This document shows, one piece after another, positions 9,002 to 16,356 of a stretch of DNA of 32,502 bases. Each line of letters begins with the position of its first letter. The stretch's first letter is position 1. Position numbers and translations under genes: made by a program. The notes below the pieces were generated by a model, which worked only from the letters and a program-made list of their open reading frames with translations, was not told the DNA's origin and searched no databases. Origin of the DNA: DAOUBP01 sp034432655 (lineage in GTDB: Bacteria > Chloroflexota > Anaerolineae > CG2-30-64-16); assembly GCA_034432655.1 (NCBI GenBank), contig DAOUBP010000118.1:1-32502 (forward strand), read 5' to 3'.

Positions 9002-10846
9002 TTAGCGAGGCGCGATAACTGCTCCTATGCGCTCGATGTATTCGATTGACTGATGTCTGAAGTATGTGTCATATAGCGTCGCGTAATACCCACCGGCCGC
9101 CATCAGACTTTGGTGCGTCCCCTCCTCGATGATCCGGCCCTGATCCATCACGATGATCCGGTCCGCAGCCTTCACGGTGGAAAGCCGGTGTGCAATCACG
9201 AGCGCAGTGCGTTGGCGCATGACGGTTTCCAGTCCCTCTTGAATCTGTGCCTCGGTGAAGGGGTCTACGCTGGCCGTTGCTTCGTCCAGGATGAAGATGG
9301 CCGGGTTTTTCAACACCACGCGGGCCAGGGCCACCAGTTGACGTTGCCCCATGGATAGATTGCTGCCGCGTTCGCCCACGTCGGTGTCCAACCCCTTGGC
9401 GAGATCGTCCACCCATTCGCCCCCTGCGATTTGAGCAGCCGCTTCCCTGACCTCGGCTTCGGTCGCGTCCGGCCGGCTGTAGCGGATGTTCTCGCGCACC
9501 GTGCCGGAGAAGAGGAACGGCTCCTGGGGCACAATGCCGATCTGCCGGCGATAGGCCGCCAGATCCAGACGGCGGATGTCGCGGCCGTCAATCAACAGCT
9601 CGCCGGCTTGAAATTCGTAGAACCGTGCCACCAGGCGCGCCACGCTGCTCTTGCCGGCGCCGGTGTGACCCACCAGCGCCACTGTTTCTCCGGGCCGGAT
9701 GGTCAAACTGAAGTCGGGCAACACGATCTCGCCCCCGCGTTGTGCCTCCGTGTTGGGCACATAGGCGAACCTGACATGGCGGAACTCGACCTGGCCGCGC
9801 AATACGCCCGGCTGTTCGGCTGCCTGCTGCACTACCTTGGGCTCTGCGTCAATCAGCGCGAACACACGCTCGGCCGCAGCCAAGCCGTCCTGGAACTGGC
9901 TCCAGAACGACGCGATGTTGGTCATAGGCCACCAGAAGAATCCCACCGCCTGCATAAACAGGTACCAGTTGCCGGGGCTAATGGCTGTGAGGCCACGAGT
10001 GGCCAGGCCGCCCAGGTAGATCAGCAGCGCGATCCCCAGCCCAGAGGACGCGCCGAGGATGGGGAAGATGGTGTTCAGCGTCAGCCCGCGGCGCAGGCCA
10101 ACGGCATATGCCTGGCGGTTGCTGCTGGCAAAGGCGTCGTAGATCGCTTTTTCCTGGCGGAAGCTCTTCGCCACCACAATGCCGCTGAACGACTCCTGGA
10201 TCAACGCGTTGATCTTGGCCGTCACCCGCCGCGCCCGTTGGGTGACCCGGCGGGCCACGCGCCGGAAACTCAGCGCGATGGCCGCTGCGGCCGGCGCCAT
10301 GCCCAGCAACAGCAACGTTAACCCGACGCTGATGTTCAGCAGCCAGGCCGTCAGGAAGAGCACCAACAGCACCTGGCTGATCAGGTTGGTGGTCAGTGTC
10401 ACCACTTCGGACAGGTCTTGCGTGTCCGAGGTAATGCGGCTGACGATCTTGCCGGATGGATGCTCGTCATAGAACGACAGATCGTGGCGGACGGCGGCGG
10501 CAAAGACATCTTCCCGGATTTTCAGCACCACATCGCCCACCACCCGGGCCGAAAACCACTGCTGGATGAAATTGAAGGTCCAGGCCGCTGCGCCCAATAC
10601 CAGCACACCCGCTGCCAGCAACAACATGGCCGTTGTGGAGGGGTTGCGCGCCATCCAGTCAATCCCGTTGCTGATCAAGATCGGGCCGCCGCTGCCCGCC
10701 GCAGAGTTCAAGGTGATGGCGGTTGCCACCAGAAGCATCCGCTTGCGGTGGGGCCAGAAGTAGGTCAGTACCCGCCGTAGCAGCTCCCGGTCACTGTAAT
10801 TGCGGTCGTAGGCCTCGGTGTCAAGGCCGTCGAGGATGAAGCCCAT
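9002..10846 (-). CDS. ABC exporter half-transporter, catalytic-site partner (heterodimer subunit B)
   Basis: Type IV (ABCB-like) exporter half of 614 residues: membrane domain (~35-325, six helices) then nucleotide-binding domain. Walker A GHTGAGKSS (393-401), Q-loop around Q441, signature LSMGQ (497-501; G to M change from LSGGQ), Walker B with intact catalytic pair D521-E522, and switch H553. The altered signature matches the altered Walker B Glu of the other half, at 11012-12790, as expected for a heterodimer with one degenerate ATP site (TM287/288 or BmrCD type). The ATG lies 2 bases after the stop of a small remnant ORF, suggesting coupled translation. Substrate unknown; drugs or lipids are typical of the family. 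Confidence 0.92.
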   Translation of the reverse strand: MGFILDGLDTEAYDRNYSDRELLRRVLTYFWPHRKRMLLVATAITLNSAAGSGGPILISNGIDWMARNPSTTAMLLLAAGVLVLGAAAWTFNFIQQWFSARVVGDVVLKIREDVFAAAVRHDLSFYDEHPSGKIVSRITSDTQDLSEVVTLTTNLISQVLLVLFLTAWLLNISVGLTLLLLGMAPAAAAIALSFRRVARRVTQRARRVTAKINALIQESFSGIVVAKSFRQEKAIYDAFASSNRQAYAVGLRRGLTLNTIFPILGASSGLGIALLIYLGGLATRGLTAISPGNWYLFMQAVGFFWWPMTNIASFWSQFQDGLAAAERVFALIDAEPKVVQQAAEQPGVLRGQVEFRHVRFAYVPNTEAQRGGEIVLPDFSLTIRPGETVALVGHTGAGKSSVARLVARFYEFQAGELLIDGRDIRRLDLAAYRRQIGIVPQEPFLFSGTVRENIRYSRPDATEAEVREAAAQIAGGEWVDDLAKGLDTDVGERGSNLSMGQRQLVALARVVLKNPAIFILDEATASVDPFTEAQIQEGLETVMRQRTALVIAHRLSTVKAADRIIVMDQGRIIEEGTHQSLMAAGGYYATLYDTYFRHQSIEYIERIGAVIAPR

Positions 10847-10848
10847 AT

Positions 10849-10995
10849 CTAGCGCCAGGTTTGGATCAATCTGTTGAGCTGTTTAGCGACAATGGTGTAC
10901 TCTTCGCTATGCGCCAGAATTATTTCGCCCGTCGGCGCAACCAGCGCCTTTGCGCGTTGATAAACCTCCAGCTCTCGGTAACTTTTGATCGGCAA
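10849..10995 (-). pseudogene. Internally deleted four-helix-bundle (S23-type) protein remnant
   Basis: A 48-codon frame from a TTG start (GGAG just upstream) to TAG, lying between the two ABC exporter genes. Its N-terminus SYRELEVYQRAKALV matches the conserved start of four-helix-bundle (23S rRNA intervening-sequence/S23-type) proteins, and its C-terminus AKQLNRLIQTWR matches their conserved end, but the ~70 residues between are gone. The frame stays open and the stop is 2 bases from the next ATG, so it may still be translated as a coupling peptide. The family match is from memory of its consensus and needs a profile search. Confidence 0.6.
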
Positions 10996-11011
10996 CTCCA
11001 ACCTCCCACCT

Positions 11012-12790
11012 CTAACATCTACCAAATATCCGCCGATAATCCTTGCTTCGCGCCAACAATTCCTCGTGAGTCCCCTGGTCTACCAGTTCGCCCCGCCGTA
11101 GCACCAGGATCCGGTCGGCCCACCGGATCTGGCTTAACCGATGGGTGATGAGGAACGTGGTGCGTTGTTGGCTGATGCGCCGCATGGCACGCTGGATCTC
11201 GTCCTCGGTGGCGCTGTCAATGGCGCTGGTGCTGTCGTCCAGGATGAGGATGCGCGGATCGGTAAGAAAGGCGCGGGCGATGGCGATGCGCTGGCGTTGT
11301 CCGCCGGAGAGGGTCACCCCGCGTTCGCCGACCTCTGTGTCGTAGCCGTCTTTGAAGCTCATGATGAAGTCATGGGCCTGCGCGGCCCGGGCGGCCGCCT
11401 CGATCTGTTCCTGCGTGGCATCCGGCGCGCCAAAGGCGATGTTCTCCCGGATGGTGCGGGAGAAGAGGAACGGATCCTGTTCGATGGTCGAGATCTGCGA
11501 GCGCAGCGCAGACAGGTTCCAATCTCGCACGTCCACGCCATCCACCAACACGCGGCCTGAGTCCACATCGAAAATGCGGTTGATCAGCCGGGTCAGAGTG
11601 GTTTTGCCGGAGCCGGTCTGCCCGACGATCGCGACAGTCTCGCCGGGCCGGGCCGTGAAGCTGATGTGCTTCAACACACCATCACACCCTTCAGTGCCGT
11701 CGTAGCTGAAGCATACGTCCTCGAAGGTCACCTCGCCCACGATGGGCCGCGCGATGCCTGCGGGGTTCTCATCCAGCTCGGTCTCGGTAGTGATGGTCTG
11801 CAAAATGCGCCGCGCGCCGGCCAGGCCGAGTTGCACCAGGTTGAAGGTGAAAATGGAGATGAACGTGGGAAAGCGCAAGGTGCCGACCAGCCCGAGGAAG
11901 GCGACCGCCTGGCCCAACGTCAGCAGGCCGCCGCGCCACAAAAGCAGCCCGTGCAACAGCGAGCCGGCCCAGGCCAGGGTAAAGGCCAACATCGGCCAGT
12001 ACTTGGCCTGGATTTCGCCTTGCTTGACGAACAGGTCACGGAACTTGCGGGCGTTGCCTGTGAATTTCAGCCACTCGTACTGCTCCTGGACGTTGGCTTT
12101 GACCACTTCGATCCCGGAGATGGCCTCGGCCAGCCCGGCGTTCATGTTGCCGAACTGCTCGCGGATGGCAAAACTGACCGGTTTCAGCCTGCGGTTGTAG
12201 TCCCAGATGGTGATGGTCAGCGCCACCAGGAAGAGCCCCGGCACCAGTAACAGCTGGGCCTGCAGGCGCGCGATGATCACCAGAGGCACCACCACCGCCA
12301 TGGCCGAGTCCAGGATCAGCATCAATCCGGGGCTGAACATCAGGTTCAACGAGCGGACGTCGTTGGTGGCGCGCGCCATGATGTCGCCGATGCGCTGGCG
12401 GCTGTGAAAGGTCTGGCTTTTGCCCAGCAGGCTGATGAAGAGCTCTTCGCGCGCGTCGCGCTCGATCCGCTGCGCGACAAACTCCACGGCGTAGTTGCGC
12501 GCCAGGCCGGTCAGCCCCTGGCCCACCGCGATACCCATGACCGTCAGCGCCAGCCGGGCCAGGGCAGCCGGCGCCCAACCGGGGGTCGTGATCAGGTCGA
12601 AAGCGCGGCCGATGTACACCTGCACCTGGCTGTAGAAGAAGTTGTTGAGGATCGCAGCGAGCAGGGCAGCCAGCGGAAAGTGCGGGTAGCGAGCAAGATG
12701 CGAGAGGATCCACCGCACCGGGCCCGCCCGGTTGTACCGGGGCGCGTGCTCCAGGCGGAATTCGCTTCTGTCCAGGGCGGCTTCAGTCAC
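11012..12790 (-). CDS. ABC exporter half-transporter, degenerate-site partner (heterodimer subunit A)
   Basis: Second ABCB-like half of 592 residues, transcribed first in the operon. Membrane domain ~35-325; Walker A GQTGSGKTT (390-398), Q438, canonical signature LSGGQ (494-498), Walker B ILILDD with D518 and D519, and H550. The usual catalytic Glu after the Walker B Asp is replaced by D519 (DDSTSAID). Paired with the LSMGQ half, this gives one degenerate and one consensus ATP site. The GTG at 12790 has only a weak ribosome site. Upstream lies repeat copy 3 and then the divergent glycosyltransferase gene. Confidence 0.92.
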   Translation of the reverse strand: MTEAALDRSEFRLEHAPRYNRAGPVRWILSHLARYPHFPLAALLAAILNNFFYSQVQVYIGRAFDLITTPGWAPAALARLALTVMGIAVGQGLTGLARNYAVEFVAQRIERDAREELFISLLGKSQTFHSRQRIGDIMARATNDVRSLNLMFSPGLMLILDSAMAVVVPLVIIARLQAQLLLVPGLFLVALTITIWDYNRRLKPVSFAIREQFGNMNAGLAEAISGIEVVKANVQEQYEWLKFTGNARKFRDLFVKQGEIQAKYWPMLAFTLAWAGSLLHGLLLWRGGLLTLGQAVAFLGLVGTLRFPTFISIFTFNLVQLGLAGARRILQTITTETELDENPAGIARPIVGEVTFEDVCFSYDGTEGCDGVLKHISFTARPGETVAIVGQTGSGKTTLTRLINRIFDVDSGRVLVDGVDVRDWNLSALRSQISTIEQDPFLFSRTIRENIAFGAPDATQEQIEAAARAAQAHDFIMSFKDGYDTEVGERGVTLSGGQRQRIAIARAFLTDPRILILDDSTSAIDSATEDEIQRAMRRISQQRTTFLITHRLSQIRWADRILVLRRGELVDQGTHEELLARSKDYRRIFGRC

Positions 12791-12810
12791 AGGGACGTCA
12801 CTTTGCTCTC

Positions 12811-12907
12811 ATAGGGAACGCAGATAGAACACGCACAATCGCAGCGCGGCATCTGAGGATGCCGCCTGTTCGCATCCTCAGATGCGAACTCCGCTATGTG
12901 TGATGTC
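12811..12907 (+). repeat. Dispersed two-hairpin repeat, copy 3
   Basis: Third copy of the element, in the divergent gap between the ABC operon and the GT2 gene. Hairpin 1 stem GCGGCAT/ATGCCGC (12846-12865) has loop CTGAGG, inverted relative to copies 1 and 2. Hairpin 2 stem GTTCGCAT/ATGCGAAC (12868-12889) has loop CCTCAG. Outside the loops it matches the reverse complement of copy 1 almost base for base. Confidence 0.92.
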
Positions 12908-12945
12908 TCCTTGAAGGTGTTTTTTCGGTCCAGCCAGCAGACAAG

Positions 12946-12951
12946 TATAAT
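12946..12951 (+). promoter_or_regulatory. Candidate -10 box for the GT2 gene
   Basis: TATAAT at 12946-12951, ~46 bases before the GTG start. No convincing -35 is seen at the right distance, so the promoter may depend on an activator. Confidence 0.4.
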
Positions 12952-12973
12952 GGATTTCAGGAGGGAGAGCAAG

Positions 12974-13000
12974 ATGTGTGACACCAGGAGCACCCTGTGA
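12974..13000 (+). CDS. Possible 8-codon leader ORF overlapping the GT2 start
   Basis: ATG at 12974 encodes MCDTRSTL and stops at TGA 12998-13000, overlapping the GT2 start codon as GTGA. A good purine-rich site (GGAGGGAG, ~12960-12968) precedes it, better than the AGGAG before the GTG. This layout would allow termination-reinitiation coupling. Only the sequence layout supports it. Confidence 0.35.
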   Translation: MCDTRSTL

Positions 13001-14055
13001 ACCGGCCGCGCGTTTCGGTCATTTGCACCGTGCTCAACGAAGGGGATTCCATCCGCCGGCTGCTGGACAGCCTGGTGGCGCAGACCCGTCCGGCCGATGA
13101 AATCGTTATCGTGGACGGCGGCTCGCGCGATAACACTGTGGCGGTGATCCGGGAGTACGCGGACCGTCTGCCTTTGCGCGTCCTGGTGGAGCCGGGCGCT
13201 AACATTTCGCGCGGGCGCAATGTCGCCATCGCAGCAGCCCAGGGCGAGATCATCGCGTCTACCGATGCCGGGGTCTGGCTGGAACCGCAATGGTTGGAGC
13301 AGCTTGTCGGATCAGCGGATCAGCGGATCAGCGGATCAGCGAATCAGAAAACTTCGCCATTCGCTGATCCGCTGTTCGCCGTGGCCGGCTTCTTCGTGCC
13401 CGACCCACACACGACCTTCGAGATCGCGATGGGCGCAACGGTGCTGCCGGCCGTGGAAGACATCAATCCGCAGCGTTTCCTGCCCTCCAGCCGGTCAGTG
13501 GCGTTCACCAAAGCGGCATGGGCAGCGGCCGGCGGCTATCCGGAGTGGTTGGACTATTGCGAAGACCTGATCTTCGACTTTCGGTTGCGGGAAGTGGCGG
13601 GGCCGTTCGCCTGGGCTCCGGAGGCCGTGGCACACTTCCGGCCACGGGGCACGTTACAGGCCTTTTTCAAGCAGTACTATCGGTATGCTCGCGGGGACGG
13701 CAAGGCCGATTTGTGGCGTCTGCGCCATGCCATCCGCTATGCCACCTATCTGGTGGCGCTACCGGTGCTGTTGGCGCTCAGCATCCTGCACCATCCGTTG
13801 TGGTTGCTGGCGTTGGGAGCCGGGGTGTTGGCCTACTGTCGAACGCCGTACCGTCGTTTGCGGCCGCACCTGCCAGGTATGGCGCCTGTTGAGCGCCTTA
13901 AGGCCGTGTTGCTGGTGCCGTTGATCCGCGCGGTGGGCGACATCGCCAAGATGCTGGGCTACCCGGTCGGTTGGGCCTGGCGGCTGCGCCACTGGCGGCG
14001 GCCGGAGATCCACTGGCGGCGCGCCAGTTTGGCGGGTCACAAGTTGCAGGCCTAA
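12997..14055 (+). CDS. Family 2 glycosyltransferase with in-frame 8-bp tandem repeat
   Basis: GT-A fold glycosyltransferase of 352 residues from a nucleotide sugar; probably membrane-associated through hydrophobic C-terminal segments (~249-280). Visible motifs: N-terminal VSVICTVLNEGDSI, D40 in VDGGSRDNT, the metal-binding TDAG at 89-92, and the acidic pair E189-D190 in YCEDLIFDFRLR. GTG start with AGGAG six bases upstream. Residues ~105-117 are encoded by four exact copies of GGATCAGC plus a partial copy (13309-13347), between the TDAG strand and the next conserved segment, a loop position. Because the unit is 8 bp, each change in copy number shifts the frame. Acceptor unknown; a polysaccharide or surface glycan is likely. 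Confidence 0.87.
   Translation: MNRPRVSVICTVLNEGDSIRRLLDSLVAQTRPADEIVIVDGGSRDNTVAVIREYADRLPLRVLVEPGANISRGRNVAIAAAQGEIIASTDAGVWLEPQWLEQLVGSADQRISGSANQKTSPFADPLFAVAGFFVPDPHTTFEIAMGATVLPAVEDINPQRFLPSSRSVAFTKAAWAAAGGYPEWLDYCEDLIFDFRLREVAGPFAWAPEAVAHFRPRGTLQAFFKQYYRYARGDGKADLWRLRHAIRYATYLVALPVLLALSILHHPLWLLALGAGVLAYCRTPYRRLRPHLPGMAPVERLKAVLLVPLIRAVGDIAKMLGYPVGWAWRLRHWRRPEIHWRRASLAGHKLQA
13309..13372 (+). repeat. 8-bp tandem repeat plus 14-bp inverted repeat inside the GT2 gene
   Basis: GGATCAGC is repeated at 13309, 13317, 13325 and 13333, then GAATCAG. GCGGATCAGCGAAT (13331-13344) is followed after 14 bases by its exact reverse complement at 13359-13372. Gain of one unit would shift to a frame that stops at 13568-13570; loss of one unit would reach a TGA at 13365-13367. 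Confidence 0.95.
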
Positions 14056-14192
14056 CATCCAACACAGCAGCTTGCATTGTTGTTACCTTGAAGTCATTTC
14101 CCGGCCGCGGCTTCGACCTCGCAGATTTCACGTTTTTCCCACCTTGATTCTAAAATAAAGGCCGAAGCACTTGCGGGGAGGAGGGGATCATT

Positions 14193-14765
14193 ATGCAACT
14201 CCTGAGGGAACGCATCTTGCGCGAGGGTGTCAATATGGGCCATGGCATCCTCAAGGTTGACTCTTTTATTAATCATCAGGTAGATCCGGCTTTGATGCTG
14301 GCCGTGGGGGGCGCGCTGGCGGCGCGTTTTGCGCATCTGGGCGCCAACAAGATCGTCACGGCCGAGATCAGCGGCATTGCTCCGGCGCTCACCACAGCGC
14401 TGGCTTTGGGGATCCCTGTGGTCTATGCGCGCAAGACCAAACCGGTCACCATGCATCCCAACGCCATGATCGCGGTCGCGCCCTCCCACACCAAGGGCGT
14501 GATGACCGAGCTGATGGTCTCGCCCGAGTTTCTCGGCCCGCGCGATCATGTGTTGGTGATTGATGACTTCCTGGCGCGCGGTGAAACAATTCGTGCGCTG
14601 GTGACGTTGGTGCAGAAAGCGGGCGCCCGGCTGGTCGGCATCGGCGCAGTGATCGAGAAGCGTTTCGAGGGCGGCCGTGACGCCCTGGCCGACCTCGGCG
14701 TGCCCATCGAGACCCTGGCTGTGATCACCAGCATGGACAACGGGAAGATCATCCTGGAAGAATGA
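14193..14765 (+). CDS. xpt: Xanthine phosphoribosyltransferase
   Basis: Salvages xanthine with PRPP to XMP, which the next gene's product converts to GMP. Its 190 residues follow B. subtilis Xpt throughout: LKVDSFINHQVDP near the N-terminus, IVTAEISGIAPALTTALALG, and the PRPP-binding VLVIDDFLARG (~121-131), then GIGAVIEKRFEGGRD. A strong GGAGGAGGGG ribosome site lies upstream. The stop overlaps the guaA start (ATGA), so the two are coupled. A weak -10-like TAAAAT is at 14151. I saw no purine riboswitch signature in the 137-base leader. Confidence 0.93.
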   Translation: MQLLRERILREGVNMGHGILKVDSFINHQVDPALMLAVGGALAARFAHLGANKIVTAEISGIAPALTTALALGIPVVYARKTKPVTMHPNAMIAVAPSHTKGVMTELMVSPEFLGPRDHVLVIDDFLARGETIRALVTLVQKAGARLVGIGAVIEKRFEGGRDALADLGVPIETLAVITSMDNGKIILEE

Positions 14766-16324
14766 AACACGATACGATCGCCATCATTGATTACGGCTCT
14801 CAGACAGCGCAGTTGATCGCGCGTCGCGTGCGCGAATTGCATGTCTACTGCGAGCTGATCCCCTGGAACGCGCCGGAGGAACGCTTCAAACAGCTCAATC
14901 CCAAAGGGTACATCCTCTCCGGCGGGCCGGCCAGCGTGTACGAGCCCGGCGCGCCGACGTTGCCCCCGTTTGTGCTCGCCTCCGGGCGGCCGGTCCTGGG
15001 CATCTGCTATGGCATGCAGTTGTTGGCCCATAACCTGGGCGGGGTGGTGGATCCTGCGGCGCGGCGCGAGTATGGGCACGCGACCATCACTGTGGTCGCT
15101 GAAGATGCGCCGTTGTTTCAGGGGCTGCCGTCTGAGATGGCGGTTTGGATGAGCCACGGCGACCATGTGTCCGAACTGCCGCCCACATTTGTGCCGCTGG
15201 CGATCACACCGTCCTCCGTGGCCGCCATGGGTGATCTGGCGCGCGGGATCTACGGCGTGCAGTTTCATCCGGAGGTGCAACATACCCCCCAGGGCAAGGA
15301 GCTGTTGCACAACTTCGTCCTTCACATCTGTGACTGTCGGCCCGACTGGACCCCGGCCAACTTCATCAACGAGGCCGTCGAGGCGATCCGCCAACAGGTG
15401 GGGGACGGTCGTGTGGTCTGCGGGTTAAGCGGAGGGGTGGATTCGGCCGTCACCGCCACCCTGGTGCACCGGGCCATCGGCGACCGGTTGACGTGCATCT
15501 TTGTGGATCACGGCTTGTTGCGCCGAGGCGAGGCCGCGCAGGTGATCGAGACCTTTCAGCACCATCTGGGCATGCCGCTGATCGCGGTCAACGCGGCCGA
15601 GGAGTTCCTGGCCGACCTGGCAGGGGTGACCGATCCCGAGCTCAAGCGCAAGAGGATCGGTGAGCGCTTCGTCCGTGTTTTTGAAGCGGCCGAAGCCGAG
15701 GCGGTGCGCGCGGTCGCCGGCGCGCCGGCCGCGTTTCTGGCCCAGGGCACCCTCTACCCCGACGTCATCGAGTCGGCCAGCCGACAGGAACAGGCCACAG
15801 CGCGCACTATTAAGACCCATCACAACGTCGGCGGCCTGCCGGCCGACATGACATTTCAGCTCATCGAGCCGTTGCGCTACCTGTTCAAAGATGAGGTGCG
15901 CTTGATCGGCCAGGCGCTGGGGCTGCCGCCCGAGATCGTCTGGCGGCATCCCTTCCCGGGGCCCGGGCTGGCCATCCGCATCCTGGGCGAGGTCACATGG
16001 CAACGGCTGGAGACTCTGCGGCATGCCGACGCCATCTTTCTGGAGGAGCTGCGCGCGGCGGGGCTTTATCGCGCGGTGGCCCAGGCGTTTGCCGTGCTCC
16101 TGCCCGTCCGCTCGGTAGGGGTGATGGGCGATGGCCGCACCTACGCCGATACCATCGCGCTGCGCGCCGTCACCACCGACGATTTCATGACGGCCGATTG
16201 GGCCCGCTTGCCTTATGAGCTGTTGGCCCGCATCAGCAACCGCATTGTGAACGAGGTGCCCGGCGTGAACCGCGTGGTCTACGATATCAGCTCCAAGCCT
16301 CCGGCAACCATCGAGTGGGAGTGA
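14762..16324 (+). CDS. guaA: GMP synthase (glutamine-hydrolysing)
   Basis: Converts XMP to GMP using ATP and glutamine nitrogen. Full-length at 520 residues. N-terminal class I amidotransferase domain with catalytic triad C82 (GICYGMQLL), H169 and E171 (QFHPEV). ATP-pyrophosphatase domain with the P-loop SGGVDS (223-228), and C-terminal dimerisation domain ending in PPATIEWE, the conserved XMP-binding end. It overlaps xpt by four bases, giving a xanthine-to-GMP unit. The serine hydrolase gene follows after 32 bases. Confidence 0.97.
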   Translation: MKHDTIAIIDYGSQTAQLIARRVRELHVYCELIPWNAPEERFKQLNPKGYILSGGPASVYEPGAPTLPPFVLASGRPVLGICYGMQLLAHNLGGVVDPAARREYGHATITVVAEDAPLFQGLPSEMAVWMSHGDHVSELPPTFVPLAITPSSVAAMGDLARGIYGVQFHPEVQHTPQGKELLHNFVLHICDCRPDWTPANFINEAVEAIRQQVGDGRVVCGLSGGVDSAVTATLVHRAIGDRLTCIFVDHGLLRRGEAAQVIETFQHHLGMPLIAVNAAEEFLADLAGVTDPELKRKRIGERFVRVFEAAEAEAVRAVAGAPAAFLAQGTLYPDVIESASRQEQATARTIKTHHNVGGLPADMTFQLIEPLRYLFKDEVRLIGQALGLPPEIVWRHPFPGPGLAIRILGEVTWQRLETLRHADAIFLEELRAAGLYRAVAQAFAVLLPVRSVGVMGDGRTYADTIALRAVTTDDFMTADWARLPYELLARISNRIVNEVPGVNRVVYDISSKPPATIEWE

Positions 16325-16356
16325 GCCCGGCGGTTTGCCGGCGTCGAAATGTTGCG

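Noticed and set aside
9431..10321. Open frame of 296 codons on the + strand opposite the ABC exporter.
   Set aside because: Shadow of a gene with all ABC motifs intact; no start signal.
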